From: Ramlibacter humi | GTDB taxonomy: Bacteria; Pseudomonadota; Gammaproteobacteria; Burkholderiales; Burkholderiaceae_C | Reading direction: 5' to 3' | Assembly (NCBI RefSeq): GCF_004681975.1 | Contig: NZ_SMLK01000002.1 | Location: forward strand, 558,001-622,000 | DNA: 64,000 nucleotides | Shown here: piece after piece, positions 1-8,824 of the stretch | How positions within the stretch are numbered: the stretch's first letter is position 1 | Layout: each line of letters begins with the position of its first letter | Position numbers and translations under genes: made by a program | Notes under the pieces: model-generated | Databases searched by the model: none | What the model saw: only the letters and a program-made list of their open reading frames with translations | What the model was told of the DNA's origin: nothing

Positions 1-965
1 TCGTCATCAACGTCATGCCCGAGCAGGGCGACGCCTTCCAGAAGGCGCTGCGCGACGCGGGCGTGCAGCGCTACGACTGGTTCCCCATGATCCGCGGCCG
101 GCTGGTGGCGGTGAACGGCCGCGCGGTCGGGCCCGACGACTACACCGAAGACCGCGCCAAGCGCCTGGTGGACCGCGAGTTCAACCTCTCGCACGCTGCG
201 CAGGCGCCCGCGCACAACGAGGTGGTTGCAGGCCGCTGGACGCCGGAAGAGAAGGGCGCCGTGAGTGTGGAGGAGGGCATCGCCAAGACGCTGGGGCTGA
301 AGCTGGGCGACACGCTGCGCTTCGACATCGGCGGCATCGAGAACGAGGCGCGCATCACCTCGCTGCGCAAGGTGGACTGGGGCTCGATGCGGGCCAACTT
401 CTTCGTCATGTACCCGGTCAGCCGCATGCCCGACGTGCCGGCCACCTACATGAGCGCCTTCCGCGCACCCGACAGGCGCGGCTTCGACAGCGCGCTGGTG
501 CGCCAGTTTCCCAACGTCACCAACGTCGACATGACGACGACGCTGAACCAGGTGCAGGCCGTGCTGGACAAGGTGGTGCGCGCGGTGGAGTTCCTGTTCG
601 GCTTCACGCTGGCTGCGGGCGTGGTCGTGCTGTTCGCCGCGGTGACCGCGACGCGTGAAGAGCGCGCGAGGGAGTTCGCGATCATGCGGGCCGTGGGCGC
701 GCGTGCTTCGCTGCTGCGGCAGGTGCAGCGGGCGGAACTGGCGGGCGTGGGTTTGCTCGCGGGCTTTCTTGCCGGAGCAGTCGCGGCCATCGTCGGCTGG
801 GGACTCGCCCGATTCGTGTTCGAGTTCCAGTGGACGGCGTCGCCCGGCGTGCCCATCGCCGGCGCGCTGGCCGGCGCGGCACTCGCGCTGGCCGCGGGGT
901 GGTGGGGCCTGCGCGAGGTGCTGCAGCGGCCGGTGGTGGAGACGCTGCGGCGCGCGGCGGAATGA
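1..965 (+). CDS. FtsX-family ABC transporter permease, C-terminal part
   Basis: The frame is open from the first bases of the window, so the gene starts upstream and only about the last 320 residues are seen. A soluble periplasmic-type region (containing GDTLRFDIGG and EARITSLRKVDWGSM) is followed by three hydrophobic segments in the last third, the typical end of a MacB/FtsX permease. The cytoplasmic stretch ATREERAREFAIMRAVGA between the first two membrane helices is the conserved coupling region of this family. Such permeases work with a LolD/MacB-type ATPase in lipoprotein or small-molecule export; the ATPase gene is not in view and the substrate cannot be told. The stop overlaps the start of the next gene by four bases (ATGA). 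Confidence 0.85.
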   Translation, partial: VINVMPEQGDAFQKALRDAGVQRYDWFPMIRGRLVAVNGRAVGPDDYTEDRAKRLVDREFNLSHAAQAPAHNEVVAGRWTPEEKGAVSVEEGIAKTLGLKLGDTLRFDIGGIENEARITSLRKVDWGSMRANFFVMYPVSRMPDVPATYMSAFRAPDRRGFDSALVRQFPNVTNVDMTTTLNQVQAVLDKVVRAVEFLFGFTLAAGVVVLFAAVTATREERAREFAIMRAVGARASLLRQVQRAELAGVGLLAGFLAGAVAAIVGWGLARFVFEFQWTASPGVPIAGALAGAALALAAGWWGLREVLQRPVVETLRRAAE

Positions 966-1594
966 GCGCCATCGCCTGCGTCTTCTTCGACTACGACGGA
1001 GTCCTGACGACGGACCGCACGGGCTCCCTTACGACGTGCCGGTACCTCAGCCGCGCCGCGGGCATTCCGCTGGATCGGGTGCGCGCGGCTTTCGCTGTCC
1101 ACAACGAAGCGCTGACCCTCGGCCACATCACGCACGATCAGGTCTGGCCGGACATCTGCGCGGCCCTGGGGCGCGCCATTCCCATCGGCACGCTCGAGGA
1201 AGCGTTCGACAGCACGCCTGCGAACGGCGCGATGTTCGAGCTGGCCCGTGCACTGCAATGCCGGGTCGGCATCCTCACCGACAACAAGGCGGACCGGATG
1301 CGGCGCTTGCGGGCCACGCAGGGCCTCGACCGGACGTTCGATCCCATCGTGGTGTCCGCGGAGGCCGGCATGTCGAAGTCATCGCCAGGGTTCTTCGAAC
1401 ATGCGCTGAGGCTGGCGGCTGCGGCCGCGCACGAAACCGTCTTCATCGACAACGACCGCGGGAATGTCGACACGGCGGCGGGGCTGGGCATCCACGCGGT
1501 CCACTTCGACGACGCAGTGAATGACATCCAAGGCCTTGTCCGGCGGTTGCAGGAAGACTTCGGCCTGGGCCCTGCCCGGTTGCTCAGACGCTGA
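962..1594 (+). CDS. HAD-superfamily hydrolase (phosphatase-like)
   Basis: A 210-residue haloacid-dehalogenase-fold protein with all four motifs visible: D10-x-D12-G-V (nucleophile and acid/base Asp), T106 in ILTDN, K139 in MSKSSPGF, and the metal-binding D163 and D165 in FIDND. A helical cap fits between motifs I and II (about residues 18-85), so it is a subfamily I enzyme acting on a small phosphorylated or halogenated metabolite; the substrate is not predictable. The ATG at 962 overlaps the permease stop, suggesting translational coupling. Its 3' end overlaps the convergent methyltransferase gene by 11 bp. Confidence 0.85.
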   Translation: MSAIACVFFDYDGVLTTDRTGSLTTCRYLSRAAGIPLDRVRAAFAVHNEALTLGHITHDQVWPDICAALGRAIPIGTLEEAFDSTPANGAMFELARALQCRVGILTDNKADRMRRLRATQGLDRTFDPIVVSAEAGMSKSSPGFFEHALRLAAAAAHETVFIDNDRGNVDTAAGLGIHAVHFDDAVNDIQGLVRRLQEDFGLGPARLLRR

Positions 1595-2432
1595 TCACCA
1601 CCTCGGCGTATTCCGCGGGCACCACCAGGCCGCGGCCGCCGCCGATGTCCAGCTCGTTCAGCAGCGCGGTGATGTCACGGTCCAGCGCGGCCTGGCCTTC
1701 GGGCGGCAGCGCGGCGAAGGCCTTGTGCGTGGGGCCGTACAGGTCGCGGAACACTTGCACGAAGTGCGCAGCCGAGAGGTAGCGGAACATGAAGTTCCTG
1801 CGCTCGACGTGGATGTCGCGCGCCTGCGGGCCGAACAGCGCCACCAGGTGCGGCTCGCTGCCCCACAGCGCGGGCGAGCGGATGCCGGCGGGCGGCGGCA
1901 CGTGCGCACCGATGACCTTGAACAGCCGGCCGATGAAGCCTTCGGGCGTCCAGTTGGCCAGGCCGATGCGGCCGCCCGGGCGCACCACGCGCAGCATCTC
2001 GCGCGCGGCCGTGGCCTGGTCGGGCGCGAACATCACGCCGTAGGTCGACAGTACCGCGTCGAAGCTGGCGGCGGGGAAGGGCAGCGCTTCGGCGTCGGCC
2101 ACTTCGAACCGCACCTCCAGGCCCTCGGCTTCGGCGCGGCGGCGGCCTTTCTCCAGCAGGGCGGGCACGTAGTCGGTGGACGTCACGCGGGCGAAGCGGC
2201 GCGCCGCGGCCAGCGTCGCGTTGCCGTTGCCCGCGGCAACGTCGAGCACGTTTTCGCCGGCGCGGATGTCGGCGGCTTCGGCCAGCATTTCACCGACAAT
2301 CTGCAGCGTCGTGCCGATGACGGCGAAGTCGCCGCTGGCCCAGGTGGCCTGCTGGCGCTGCTTGATGGCCGTGTAGTCGGGCGTGGTGGCTGCTTGCGCG
2401 GCCGGCGGTTCGATGGCGATCGAGGAGCTCAT
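1584..2432 (-). CDS. class I SAM-dependent methyltransferase
   Basis: A 282-residue cytoplasmic methyltransferase of the UbiE/Methyltransf_11 type. Motif I is VLDVAAGNGN (residues 62-71), with an acidic post-I strand (TSTDYVPALL), motif II-like VADAEALPFPAASFDAVLS and motif III LRVVRPGGRIGLANW. The ATG at 2432 was chosen because AAAGGA lies about seven bases upstream; the longer open frame has no such site. The AraC-type regulator at 2571 is transcribed divergently from the same 138-bp gap, which suggests regulator and target, possibly an inducible detoxification or secondary-metabolism methylation. The acceptor substrate is unknown. Confidence 0.85.
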   Translation of the reverse strand: MSSSIAIEPPAAQAATTPDYTAIKQRQQATWASGDFAVIGTTLQIVGEMLAEAADIRAGENVLDVAAGNGNATLAAARRFARVTSTDYVPALLEKGRRRAEAEGLEVRFEVADAEALPFPAASFDAVLSTYGVMFAPDQATAAREMLRVVRPGGRIGLANWTPEGFIGRLFKVIGAHVPPPAGIRSPALWGSEPHLVALFGPQARDIHVERRNFMFRYLSAAHFVQVFRDLYGPTHKAFAALPPEGQAALDRDITALLNELDIGGGRGLVVPAEYAEVVISV

Positions 2433-2570
2433 GATGGATTCCTTTCGGAAGCTCGTTGTGGATCCGCACGCTGGATGGCGGGCGCTGAATGGTCGGCGGC
2501 GGCGCATGCGGCCGCTTCACCTTGCGTCTGGCGTTCTTGCCCGAAAGTCCGCCGCCGCGCGGGCGCACGC

Positions 2571-3596
2571 ATGAGCCAGCTCGACCCCCTGTCCGACGTG
2601 CTGCGCAGCGTGCGGCTGCGCGGCTCGGTGTTCTTCCACGTCAACTGCCGCGACCAGTGGGCCGCCTACGCGCCGGCCGCGAAGGACCTGGCGCCCGCGG
2701 TAATGCCGGGCGCCGAGCACGTCATCGAGTACCACCTGTTCGTCAAGGGCGAAGGCTGGGTGGCCGTCGAAGGCGAGGCGCCGCTGAAGGTGCGCGCCGG
2801 CGACATCGTGATGCTGGCGCACGGCGACGCGCACGTGGTGTCCAGCGCGCCCGGCGTGCCGCCCGCGCCGAGCGACGATCCCGAGTGGCTGTTCAAGGTG
2901 CGCAACGATCCCAAGCCCATCCCCGTGACCTACCGGGGCGGCATGTTCGAGCAGGGCCTGCTGCCCGACGGCGACGCCAGCACCGAGCTGGTCTGCGGCT
3001 TCATCGCCTGCGACCTGAATCCCTTCAACCCGCTGATCGCCGCGCTGCCGCGCATGCTGCACCTGCCGGCCGAAGGCGTAGGCGCGTGGGTGGCGCCCAT
3101 GCTGGTGCACGCGGCCGCGGAATCCAGCGGGCAGCGCGCGGGCGCCGAAGCCCTGCTGCAGCGCGTGAGCGAGATGGTGTTCGTCGACGGCGCGCGCCGT
3201 TACCTGGATTCGCTGCCTGCGGAAACGCGAGGCTGGCTGGGCGCGCTGCGTGACCGCCAGGTGGGCCGCGCGATCTCGCTGATGCACGAGAAGCCGGGCT
3301 CGCCGTGGACGCTGGAGGACCTGGGCCACCGCATCGGCCTGTCGCGGTCGGCGCTGCACGACCGTTTCGTCGCGATGACCGGCCTGGCGCCCATGCAGTA
3401 CCTGGCCAACTGGCGCATGCAGTGCGGCGCGCGGCTGCTGCGCGAGGGGCGCGCCAGCGTCGCTTCGGTGGCGCTGGAGGTGGGCTACGACTCGGAGGCG
3501 GCGTTTTCGCGCGCGTTCAAGCGCGCGACGGGCATGCCGCCGGCGGCCTGGCGGCGGGCGCAGATGCAACCGCAGCCGGCGGTGCACCAGGCCTAA
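2571..3596 (+). CDS. AraC-family transcriptional regulator with cupin-type sensor domain
   Basis: 341 residues in two domains. The N-terminal part (about 1-205) is a cupin-like ligand domain of the cupin_6 class ([35 protein letters not shown]). The C-terminal part (about 235-330) is a double helix-turn-helix AraC domain, with [19 protein letters not shown] as the first reading helix and [23 protein letters not shown] as the second. The ATG at 2571 precedes the cupin domain; the frame stays open much further upstream, but that part is antisense to the methyltransferase. No clear ribosome binding site is visible. It probably controls the divergent methyltransferase. Its last four bases overlap the end of radC. 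Confidence 0.88.
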   Translation: MSQLDPLSDVLRSVRLRGSVFFHVNCRDQWAAYAPAAKDLAPAVMPGAEHVIEYHLFVKGEGWVAVEGEAPLKVRAGDIVMLAHGDAHVVSSAPGVPPAPSDDPEWLFKVRNDPKPIPVTYRGGMFEQGLLPDGDASTELVCGFIACDLNPFNPLIAALPRMLHLPAEGVGAWVAPMLVHAAAESSGQRAGAEALLQRVSEMVFVDGARRYLDSLPAETRGWLGALRDRQVGRAISLMHEKPGSPWTLEDLGHRIGLSRSALHDRFVAMTGLAPMQYLANWRMQCGARLLREGRASVASVALEVGYDSEAAFSRAFKRATGMPPAAWRRAQMQPQPAVHQA

Positions 3597-4285
3597 AGCA
3601 AGCCCCGCTCCGCCATCGACAGCGAATCGCCCGGCGCCACGATGACGTGATCGAGCACGCGGATGTCCACCAGCGCGAGGGCGGACTGCAGCGTGCGCGT
3701 CAGCGCTTCGTCGGCGCGCGAAGGCTGCACCGTGCCGCTGGGGTGGTTGTGCGCGAGCACGACGGAAGCGGCCTCGTGGTGCAGCGCGCGGACGACCACT
3801 TCGCGCGGGTACACCGACGTCTGCGTCAAGGTGCCACGGAACAGCGTCTCCAGTTCGATGAGGCGGTTCTGCGCGTCCAGGAACATGACGGCGAACACTT
3901 CGTGCGGCTGGCGCGCCAGGTGCAGCTGCAGGAAGTGCTTCACGGTGCCGGGTGAGTCGAAGCCCTGCCGCGTGCGAAGCTGCTGGCCCATGGCGCGGCG
4001 CGCCAGTTCCAGCACGGCCAGCAGCTCGGCCCGCTTGGCCGGCCCGCCGAGCCCCTTCACGCGGGCCAGTTCGTCCGGCGCCGCCAGCAGCAGGCCGGCC
4101 AGGCCGCCGAAGCGGGTGAACAGTTCCTGCGCCAGTGCGTACACGTCCTTGCCCGGCATGCCGGTGCGCAGCAGCAGGGCCAGCAGTTCCGTGTCGGACA
4201 GCGCGCCGGGGCCGCGGGTGAGCAGCTTTTCACGCGGACGCGCGTCCAGCGGCAGCGCGAGCAACGTCACGCCGCGCAAGGCCAT
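3593..4285 (-). CDS. radC: RadC family (JAB-domain) protein
   Basis: A 230-residue RadC/UPF0758 protein. The N-terminal helix-hairpin-helix region ([13 protein letters not shown], then [16 protein letters not shown], residues 30-90) precedes the JAB/MPN metal-binding core with H179-x-H181-P-S-G and D192 ([14 protein letters not shown]). The family has the metallopeptidase-like JAB fold. Despite the historical name, a role in repair is not established. The ATG at 4285 gives the usual family length; a GTG 33 bases upstream is an alternative. The stop overlaps the stop of the convergent AraC gene. Confidence 0.9.
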   Translation of the reverse strand: MALRGVTLLALPLDARPREKLLTRGPGALSDTELLALLLRTGMPGKDVYALAQELFTRFGGLAGLLLAAPDELARVKGLGGPAKRAELLAVLELARRAMGQQLRTRQGFDSPGTVKHFLQLHLARQPHEVFAVMFLDAQNRLIELETLFRGTLTQTSVYPREVVVRALHHEAASVVLAHNHPSGTVQPSRADEALTRTLQSALALVDIRVLDHVIVAPGDSLSMAERGLL

Positions 4286-4348
4286 CCCCAGCCCAGCCGC
4301 GGGCCGGGCACGGCCCACCTAAAATCACGGCTGATCTCTCCGCAAACC

Positions 4349-4816
4349 ATGGTTTCCTCCTCGCCCCGCGTGCAGCCGGGCTCATTCCTGACGCTGCACT
4401 ACCGCCTGGCCGGGCCCGGCGGCGACATCATCAACACCTTCCGCGACAAGCCCGCCACTCTGACACTGGGAACGGGCGAGCTCTCGCCGGCGGTGGAGCA
4501 GCGCCTCCTCGGGCTGGAGGAGGGCGCGCGCGCCACGTTCCAGATCCCGGCCGGCGAAGCTTTCGGCGAGCGCAACCCGGACATGCTGCAGTGGGTGGCG
4601 CGCAAGCTGCTGCGCGAGCTGGGCGACCCGCACGAGCAGTACCACGTCGGCGATGTGGTGCAGTTCCCCACGCCCGACGGGCTGGGCAGCTACGCCGGCG
4701 CCGTGCAGCAGGTGGGGCGCGAAGGGGGTGGCGAGGACGCCGTGCTGTTCGACTTCAACCATCCGCTGGCCGGCCAGCCGGTGACTTTCGAAGTCCACCT
4801 GATCGGGGTGCTATGA
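4349..4816 (+). CDS. fkpB: FKBP-type peptidyl-prolyl cis-trans isomerase, SlpA/FkpB type
   Basis: 155 residues with the FKBP fold split by an IF (insert-in-flap) domain, as in SlpA: VQPGSFLTLHYRL at the start, GTGELSPAVEQRLLGLEEG in the FKBP half, then the flap insert with GEAFGERNPDMLQWV. The protein is cytoplasmic and catalyses proline isomerisation with chaperone activity. It overlaps ispH by four bases (ATGA), the same fkpB-ispH pairing as in E. coli, so the two are very probably co-translated. Confidence 0.92.
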   Translation: MVSSSPRVQPGSFLTLHYRLAGPGGDIINTFRDKPATLTLGTGELSPAVEQRLLGLEEGARATFQIPAGEAFGERNPDMLQWVARKLLRELGDPHEQYHVGDVVQFPTPDGLGSYAGAVQQVGREGGGEDAVLFDFNHPLAGQPVTFEVHLIGVL

Positions 4817-5745
4817 CCGCCAAGCAAGTGCTGCTGGCCGAACCGCGCGGCTTCTGCGCGGGCGTGGACCGCGCCATCGAGATCGTGGAGCGCGCGCTGA
4901 CCAAGTTCGGCGCGCCCATCTACGTGCGCCACGAGATCGTGCACAACACCTACGTGGTGAACGACCTGAAGTCCAAGGGCGCCATCTTCATCGAAGACCT
5001 GGCCGAGGTGCCGCCCGGCGCCACGCTGGTGTTCAGCGCCCACGGCGTGAGCAAGGCGGTGCAGGAAGAAGCCGCGCAGCGCGGCTTCCAGGTGTTCGAC
5101 GCCACCTGCCCGCTGGTGACCAAGGTGCACGTGGAGGTGGCCAAGCTGGCCAAGGAAGGCTACGAGTTCATCATGATCGGCCACAAGGGTCACCCCGAGG
5201 TGGAAGGCACGATGGGCCAGCTGACGTCCGGCATCCACCTCGTCGAGGACATCGACGACGTGCAGAACGTGCACCCTTCGCAGACCGAGAAGCTGGCCGT
5301 GGTGACGCAGACCACGCTGTCGGTGGACGACGCGGCCGACATCGCGGCCGCGGTGCGCTGGCGCTTCCCCAACGTGCGCGAACCCAAGCAGCAGGACATC
5401 TGCTACGCCACGCAGAACCGGCAAGATGCCATCAAGGTCATGTCGCGTCAGGTCGACGTGGTCATCGTGGTGGGCAGCCCCACCAGCAGCAACAGCAACC
5501 GCCTGGCGGAACTGGCGCGCAAGCTGGGCGTGCCCGCGTACATGGTGGACACCGCTTTGGACCTGAAGCCGGAATGGCTTGACCACAAGCTGCGCGTGGG
5601 CCTGACCGCGGGCGCGTCGGCGCCCGAGGTGCTGGTCACCGAGGTGATCGACCGCATCCGTGAACTGGGCGCCGTGGCCGTGCAGCGCATGGACGGCGTG
5701 GAGGAAACCATGAAGTTCCCGCTGCCCAAGGGGCTGAAGCTTTGA
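4813..5745 (+). CDS. ispH: 4-hydroxy-3-methylbut-2-enyl diphosphate reductase
   Basis: 310 residues, the full family length. IspH reduces HMBPP to IPP and DMAPP, the last step of the non-mevalonate isoprenoid pathway. The three cluster-binding cysteines are C15 (GFCAGV), C99 (DATCPLV) and C197 (DICYATQNR). The active-site histidines H44 (EIVHN) and H77 (SAHGVS) and the catalytic E129 (GHPEVEGT) are present. It needs a 4Fe-4S cluster. It is translationally coupled to fkpB upstream, and its stop overlaps the TTG start of the next gene. Confidence 0.97.
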   Translation: MTAKQVLLAEPRGFCAGVDRAIEIVERALTKFGAPIYVRHEIVHNTYVVNDLKSKGAIFIEDLAEVPPGATLVFSAHGVSKAVQEEAAQRGFQVFDATCPLVTKVHVEVAKLAKEGYEFIMIGHKGHPEVEGTMGQLTSGIHLVEDIDDVQNVHPSQTEKLAVVTQTTLSVDDAADIAAAVRWRFPNVREPKQQDICYATQNRQDAIKVMSRQVDVVIVVGSPTSSNSNRLAELARKLGVPAYMVDTALDLKPEWLDHKLRVGLTAGASAPEVLVTEVIDRIRELGAVAVQRMDGVEETMKFPLPKGLKL

Positions 5746-6683
5746 ACCGCGCCGCCGTCGAAACCGCGGCGCGGCGCTTTCGCGAAGAGCACGCTTCGTT
5801 CATCCGCCGCACGCCGCTGTGGAAGGTGCCCGGCGCCATGCTGGGTGTGCAGGCGGCGCAGGTGTGGCTGAAGCTGGAGCACCTGCAGGTGGGCGGCAGC
5901 TTCAAGGCGCGCGGCATGCTCAACCGGCTGCTGTCCAACACCATCCCGGAAACGGGCGTCATCGTCGCCTCCGGCGGCAACGCCGGCATCGCCACCGCCG
6001 CGGCCGCGCGCCAGCTGGGCGTGCGCTGCGAAGTGTTCGTGCCCACCGTCAGCAGCCCCGCCAAGCAGGCGAAGCTGCGCGAACTGGGCGCGCAGGTGGT
6101 GGTCACCGGCGCGGTGTACGCCGAAGCGCTGGAAGCCTGCCTGGCACGCCAGCGCGAAACGGGCGCGCTGCTCACGCACGCCTACGACCAGCCGGAAGTG
6201 GTCACGGGCGCCGGCACGCTGGCGCTGGAGATCGAGGAGCAGGGCGGCGGCGTGCCCGATTCGGTGCTGGTCAGCGTCGGCGGCGGCGGCCTCATCGCCG
6301 GCGTGGCCGCGTGGTTCGAGGACCGCAGCCGCGTGATCGCGCTCGAACCCGAACTCGCGCCGACGCTGTATCGCGCGCGTGCCGCGGGCGAGCCGGTGGA
6401 CGTGCAGGTGAGCGGCATCGCGGCCGATTCGCTGGGCGCCCGCCGCATCGGCGCGTTGGCCTGGGACCTTACGGGGAAGTGGGTGCGCGAAGCCCTGTTG
6501 CTGCCCGAGGAAGCCATCCGCGAAACCCAGCTGTGGCTGTGGCGCGAGATGAAGCTGGCGGTGGAACCGGCGGCCGCGCTGCCGCTGGCGGCCCTGCGCG
6601 CGGGCCTCTACAAGCCGGCCGCGGATGAGCGGGTGGCGCTGGTGATCTGCGGCGCCAACCTCGATCCGGCCAGCCTGGCCTGA
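5742..6683 (+). CDS. PLP-dependent threonine/serine dehydratase-like enzyme
   Basis: 313 residues of the fold-type II PLP family. The lysine that binds PLP is K55 in GGSFKARG, the phosphate-contacting loop is ASGGNAGIATA, and the cofactor phosphate site is SVGGGGLIAG. There is no C-terminal ACT domain, so it is a short catabolic-type dehydratase or racemase rather than biosynthetic IlvA. The only reasonable start is TTG at 5742, overlapping the ispH stop (TTGA); the next ATG would remove the N-terminal helix. Substrate may be threonine, serine or a 3-hydroxyaspartate-like amino acid. Confidence 0.82.
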   Translation: MNRAAVETAARRFREEHASFIRRTPLWKVPGAMLGVQAAQVWLKLEHLQVGGSFKARGMLNRLLSNTIPETGVIVASGGNAGIATAAAARQLGVRCEVFVPTVSSPAKQAKLRELGAQVVVTGAVYAEALEACLARQRETGALLTHAYDQPEVVTGAGTLALEIEEQGGGVPDSVLVSVGGGGLIAGVAAWFEDRSRVIALEPELAPTLYRARAAGEPVDVQVSGIAADSLGARRIGALAWDLTGKWVREALLLPEEAIRETQLWLWREMKLAVEPAAALPLAALRAGLYKPAADERVALVICGANLDPASLA

Positions 6684-6687
6684 AGCG

Positions 6688-7278
6688 TCAGTAGCGGTAC
6701 TGCAGCCCCAGGCTGGTGGCGCGCAGCGACTCGCGTCCGCTGGCGCCGCCGCGCAGGTCGTAGCTGTCCCAGCCGAAGGTGGCCGACAGGCGCGGAGAGA
6801 AGTCCCAGCTGACGCCGGCGCCGAACGACATGCCGGCGCCGCTGTCCATGCCGCCAGCCAGCACCGGGCCCGTCGAGAGATCCGCCGTCGTGTAGGTGGT
6901 CCCCAGCTTGCCGTACACCGAGAAGCCGGCGCCGACGGGGCGCTGGCCCAGCAGGCTGAGGCTCAGCCCTTGCCGGTTGGGGCCGGCTGAAATTCGGCTG
7001 GCGGGACCGAAGGTGGGTTGCGCCACCTCCACGCTCCAGCGCAAACTGGAAGGGTTCTGGCGCGCGGCCAGGGTGGCGGACTCGTCCGCGCAGGGCAGCA
7101 GCGAGGCGCCGCAGCCGATGTTCACTTGCGCTTTCGCGGGGGCCAGACCCGGGGCGGACGTGGGGGCCTTGGCCCACGGGTCCGTGCGGTTCACCAGCTG
7201 CGCGTGGGCCATGCCCGCGAGCGCCAGGGTCAGTGCCGCGCCGGTGGCGGCGGAACGCAGGAAGCGGGTCTGGGCCAT
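6688..7278 (-). CDS. putative outer-membrane beta-barrel protein
   Basis: 196 residues with a clear Sec signal peptide (LRSAATGAALTLALAGMAHA, cut after AHA at about residue 26). The mature part alternates polar and hydrophobic residues and ends in LGLQYRY, a C-terminal aromatic typical of barrels inserted by the BAM complex. Strand-like repeats such as GAGFSVYGKLGTTYTTAD and GAGVSWDFSPRLSATFGWDSY resemble the small OmpA-like/opacity barrels. A good ribosome binding site (GAAGGAG) lies just upstream of the ATG. Function unknown. It converges on the dehydratase gene with only four bases between stops. Confidence 0.75.
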   Translation of the reverse strand: MAQTRFLRSAATGAALTLALAGMAHAQLVNRTDPWAKAPTSAPGLAPAKAQVNIGCGASLLPCADESATLAARQNPSSLRWSVEVAQPTFGPASRISAGPNRQGLSLSLLGQRPVGAGFSVYGKLGTTYTTADLSTGPVLAGGMDSGAGMSFGAGVSWDFSPRLSATFGWDSYDLRGGASGRESLRATSLGLQYRY

Positions 7279-7401
7279 GGGTCGCTCCTTCGAGGGCGTG
7301 TTCGCTTTTGGAACAATCTAAGCCGGATGTAGCTCAGCCGGTGTAAGCGAAATCGCACAGCTGTGGTAGGACGTTACGGGGCGCCCCTCCCCGCGCCAGG
7401 G

Positions 7402-7707
7402 TCAGCGCCGGGCCGCTTCGATGGCCGCGCGCGCCGCCTTTTCGGCCTGCACGGAGGCCTCCAGCGGCGAGCGGCACAGCCCGGCCGCTTCGTAGTTGAG
7501 GTTCTCGTAGAGTTCGGCCAGCTCGGGCACGGCGGCCAGCAGCATCTCCAGCGAGGCGTCGCGCGGGTGCTGCGCCAGCTCGGCCGTGATCTGGGCGACC
7601 AGGGTGCGGTACTGCTCCGGGTCCACGGGCACGCGGCTCTTTTCCAGGCGGCGGAGCACCTGCGCCAGCGTGACCAGGTTGCGATGGGTGGTCAACGGGG
7701 TGGTCAT
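7402..7707 (-). CDS. conserved hypothetical small protein
   Basis: 101 residues, mostly helical and charged, without signal or membrane segment. It begins MTTPLTTHRNLVTLAQVLRR and carries an acidic helical middle (MLLAAVPELAELYENLNYEAAG). No recognised domain. The ATG at 7707 is 53 bases from the divergent haemoglobin start, so the two share a promoter region. I cannot assign a function. Confidence 0.6.
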   Translation of the reverse strand: MTTPLTTHRNLVTLAQVLRRLEKSRVPVDPEQYRTLVAQITAELAQHPRDASLEMLLAAVPELAELYENLNYEAAGLCRSPLEASVQAEKAARAAIEAARR

Positions 7708-7760
7708 GCACCACAGCTGGGGTCTCCCCACGGGGATGCAAGAAGCGGGCCGCTGCGACA

Positions 7761-8171
7761 ATGGCATGGATGCAAATCCAGGAAAAGCCCCCGTACGACA
7801 CGCCGTTCGAATGGATCGGGGGAGAGCAGAAGGTCCGCGCCCTGGTGGACCGTTTCTATGACCTGATGGACCTGGAGCCCGGCTACGCGCAGCTGCGCGC
7901 CACGCACGGCAGCACGCTGGACAACGCGCGCGAGCGGCTGTTCTGGTTCCTGTGCGGCTGGCTGGGCGGCCCGTCCTACTACACCGACCGCTTCGGCCAC
8001 CCGATGCTGCGCGCGCGGCACCTGCCTTTCGCCATCGGCATCCAGGAGCGCGACCAGTGGCTGGCGTGCATGGACCAGGCGATAGGCGAGACGGGCGTCG
8101 ACGGGAAGCTGCGTGCGCGCCTGAAGCAGTCGTTCTTCCAGACCGCGGACTGGATGCGCAACACGCCATGA
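7761..8171 (+). CDS. glbO: group II truncated haemoglobin
   Basis: 136 residues with the 2-over-2 globin features: FEWIGGEQKVRALVDRFYDLM (helix B with the distal-pocket Tyr), the proximal His region RFGHPMLRARHLPFAIG typical of TrHbII, and the group II Trp in ERDQWLACMDQAI. Such globins bind oxygen, NO or peroxide and are linked to oxidative or nitrosative stress. Two in-frame ATGs lie at 7761 and 7770; the second gives MQIQEKPPYDTP, closer to homologues. The stop overlaps the Smr gene start by four bases. Confidence 0.9.
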   Translation: MAWMQIQEKPPYDTPFEWIGGEQKVRALVDRFYDLMDLEPGYAQLRATHGSTLDNARERLFWFLCGWLGGPSYYTDRFGHPMLRARHLPFAIGIQERDQWLACMDQAIGETGVDGKLRARLKQSFFQTADWMRNTP

Positions 8172-8809
8172 AAGGCAAGTCGCTGCAGGACCTGCAGCAG
8201 CTGAAGGCCAAGCTCGCCCACGACCGCGAGCGCGCCGCCGCCGAAGCCGCGGCGCGCCAGGCGGCCGAGAAGAAGGCCGCCGCCGAGCGCGACCTGTTCA
8301 AGCGCGCGGCGGGTCCCGTGGCGCCGCTGCGGCATCCGGTGCGCGTCCGGCTGGCGGGCGATCCGCCGCCGCCCATTCCCGTGCAGCACCAGCTGGACGA
8401 GCAGCGCGTGCTGCTCGAATCCATCAGCGACGATTTCGACGCCACCACGCTGCTGGACGTGGACGACGCGATGAGCTTCCGCCGGCCCGGCGTGGGACTG
8501 GACGTCACGCGCAAGCTGCGCAAGGGGCACTGGAGCATCCAGCGCGAGCTGGACCTGCATGGGCTGCGGCGCGAGGACGCGCGCGAGGCGCTGGCCGAAT
8601 TCATCCGCGAGACGCACCGCCAGGGCATCCGCTGCGTGCGCGTGGTGCACGGCAAGGGCCTGGGGTCGCCCGGCAAGACGCCCGTGCTCAAGGGCAAGGT
8701 GCAGGGCTGGCTGGTGCAGAAGAAGGAAGTGCTGGCCTTCGTGCAGGCCCGCGGCGACGAGGGCGGCGCGGGCGCCCTCGTCGTGCTGCTCAAGCCGCTG
8801 GGCGGCTAG
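8168..8809 (+). CDS. Smr/MutS2-type domain protein
   Basis: 213 residues. An Ala/Lys/Glu-rich helical N-terminus (about 1-45, probably coiled coil) is followed by a linker and a C-terminal Smr domain (about 120-210) with ELDLHGLRREDAREALAEFI and the nuclease motif RVVHGKGLGSP. Stand-alone Smr proteins of this SmrA/YdaL type are nucleic-acid binding or nicking proteins; a role in mismatch repair is not shown. It is translationally coupled to the haemoglobin gene. Confidence 0.85.
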   Translation: MKGKSLQDLQQLKAKLAHDRERAAAEAAARQAAEKKAAAERDLFKRAAGPVAPLRHPVRVRLAGDPPPPIPVQHQLDEQRVLLESISDDFDATTLLDVDDAMSFRRPGVGLDVTRKLRKGHWSIQRELDLHGLRREDAREALAEFIRETHRQGIRCVRVVHGKGLGSPGKTPVLKGKVQGWLVQKKEVLAFVQARGDEGGAGALVVLLKPLGG

Positions 8810-8824
8810 GGGATCGGTCGCGGA

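Noticed and set aside
1521-2570. Upstream extension of the AraC regulator frame to give a 691-residue protein
   Set aside because: The extra part is antisense to the methyltransferase and has a shadow-like composition; the ATG at 2571 gives a normal AraC protein.
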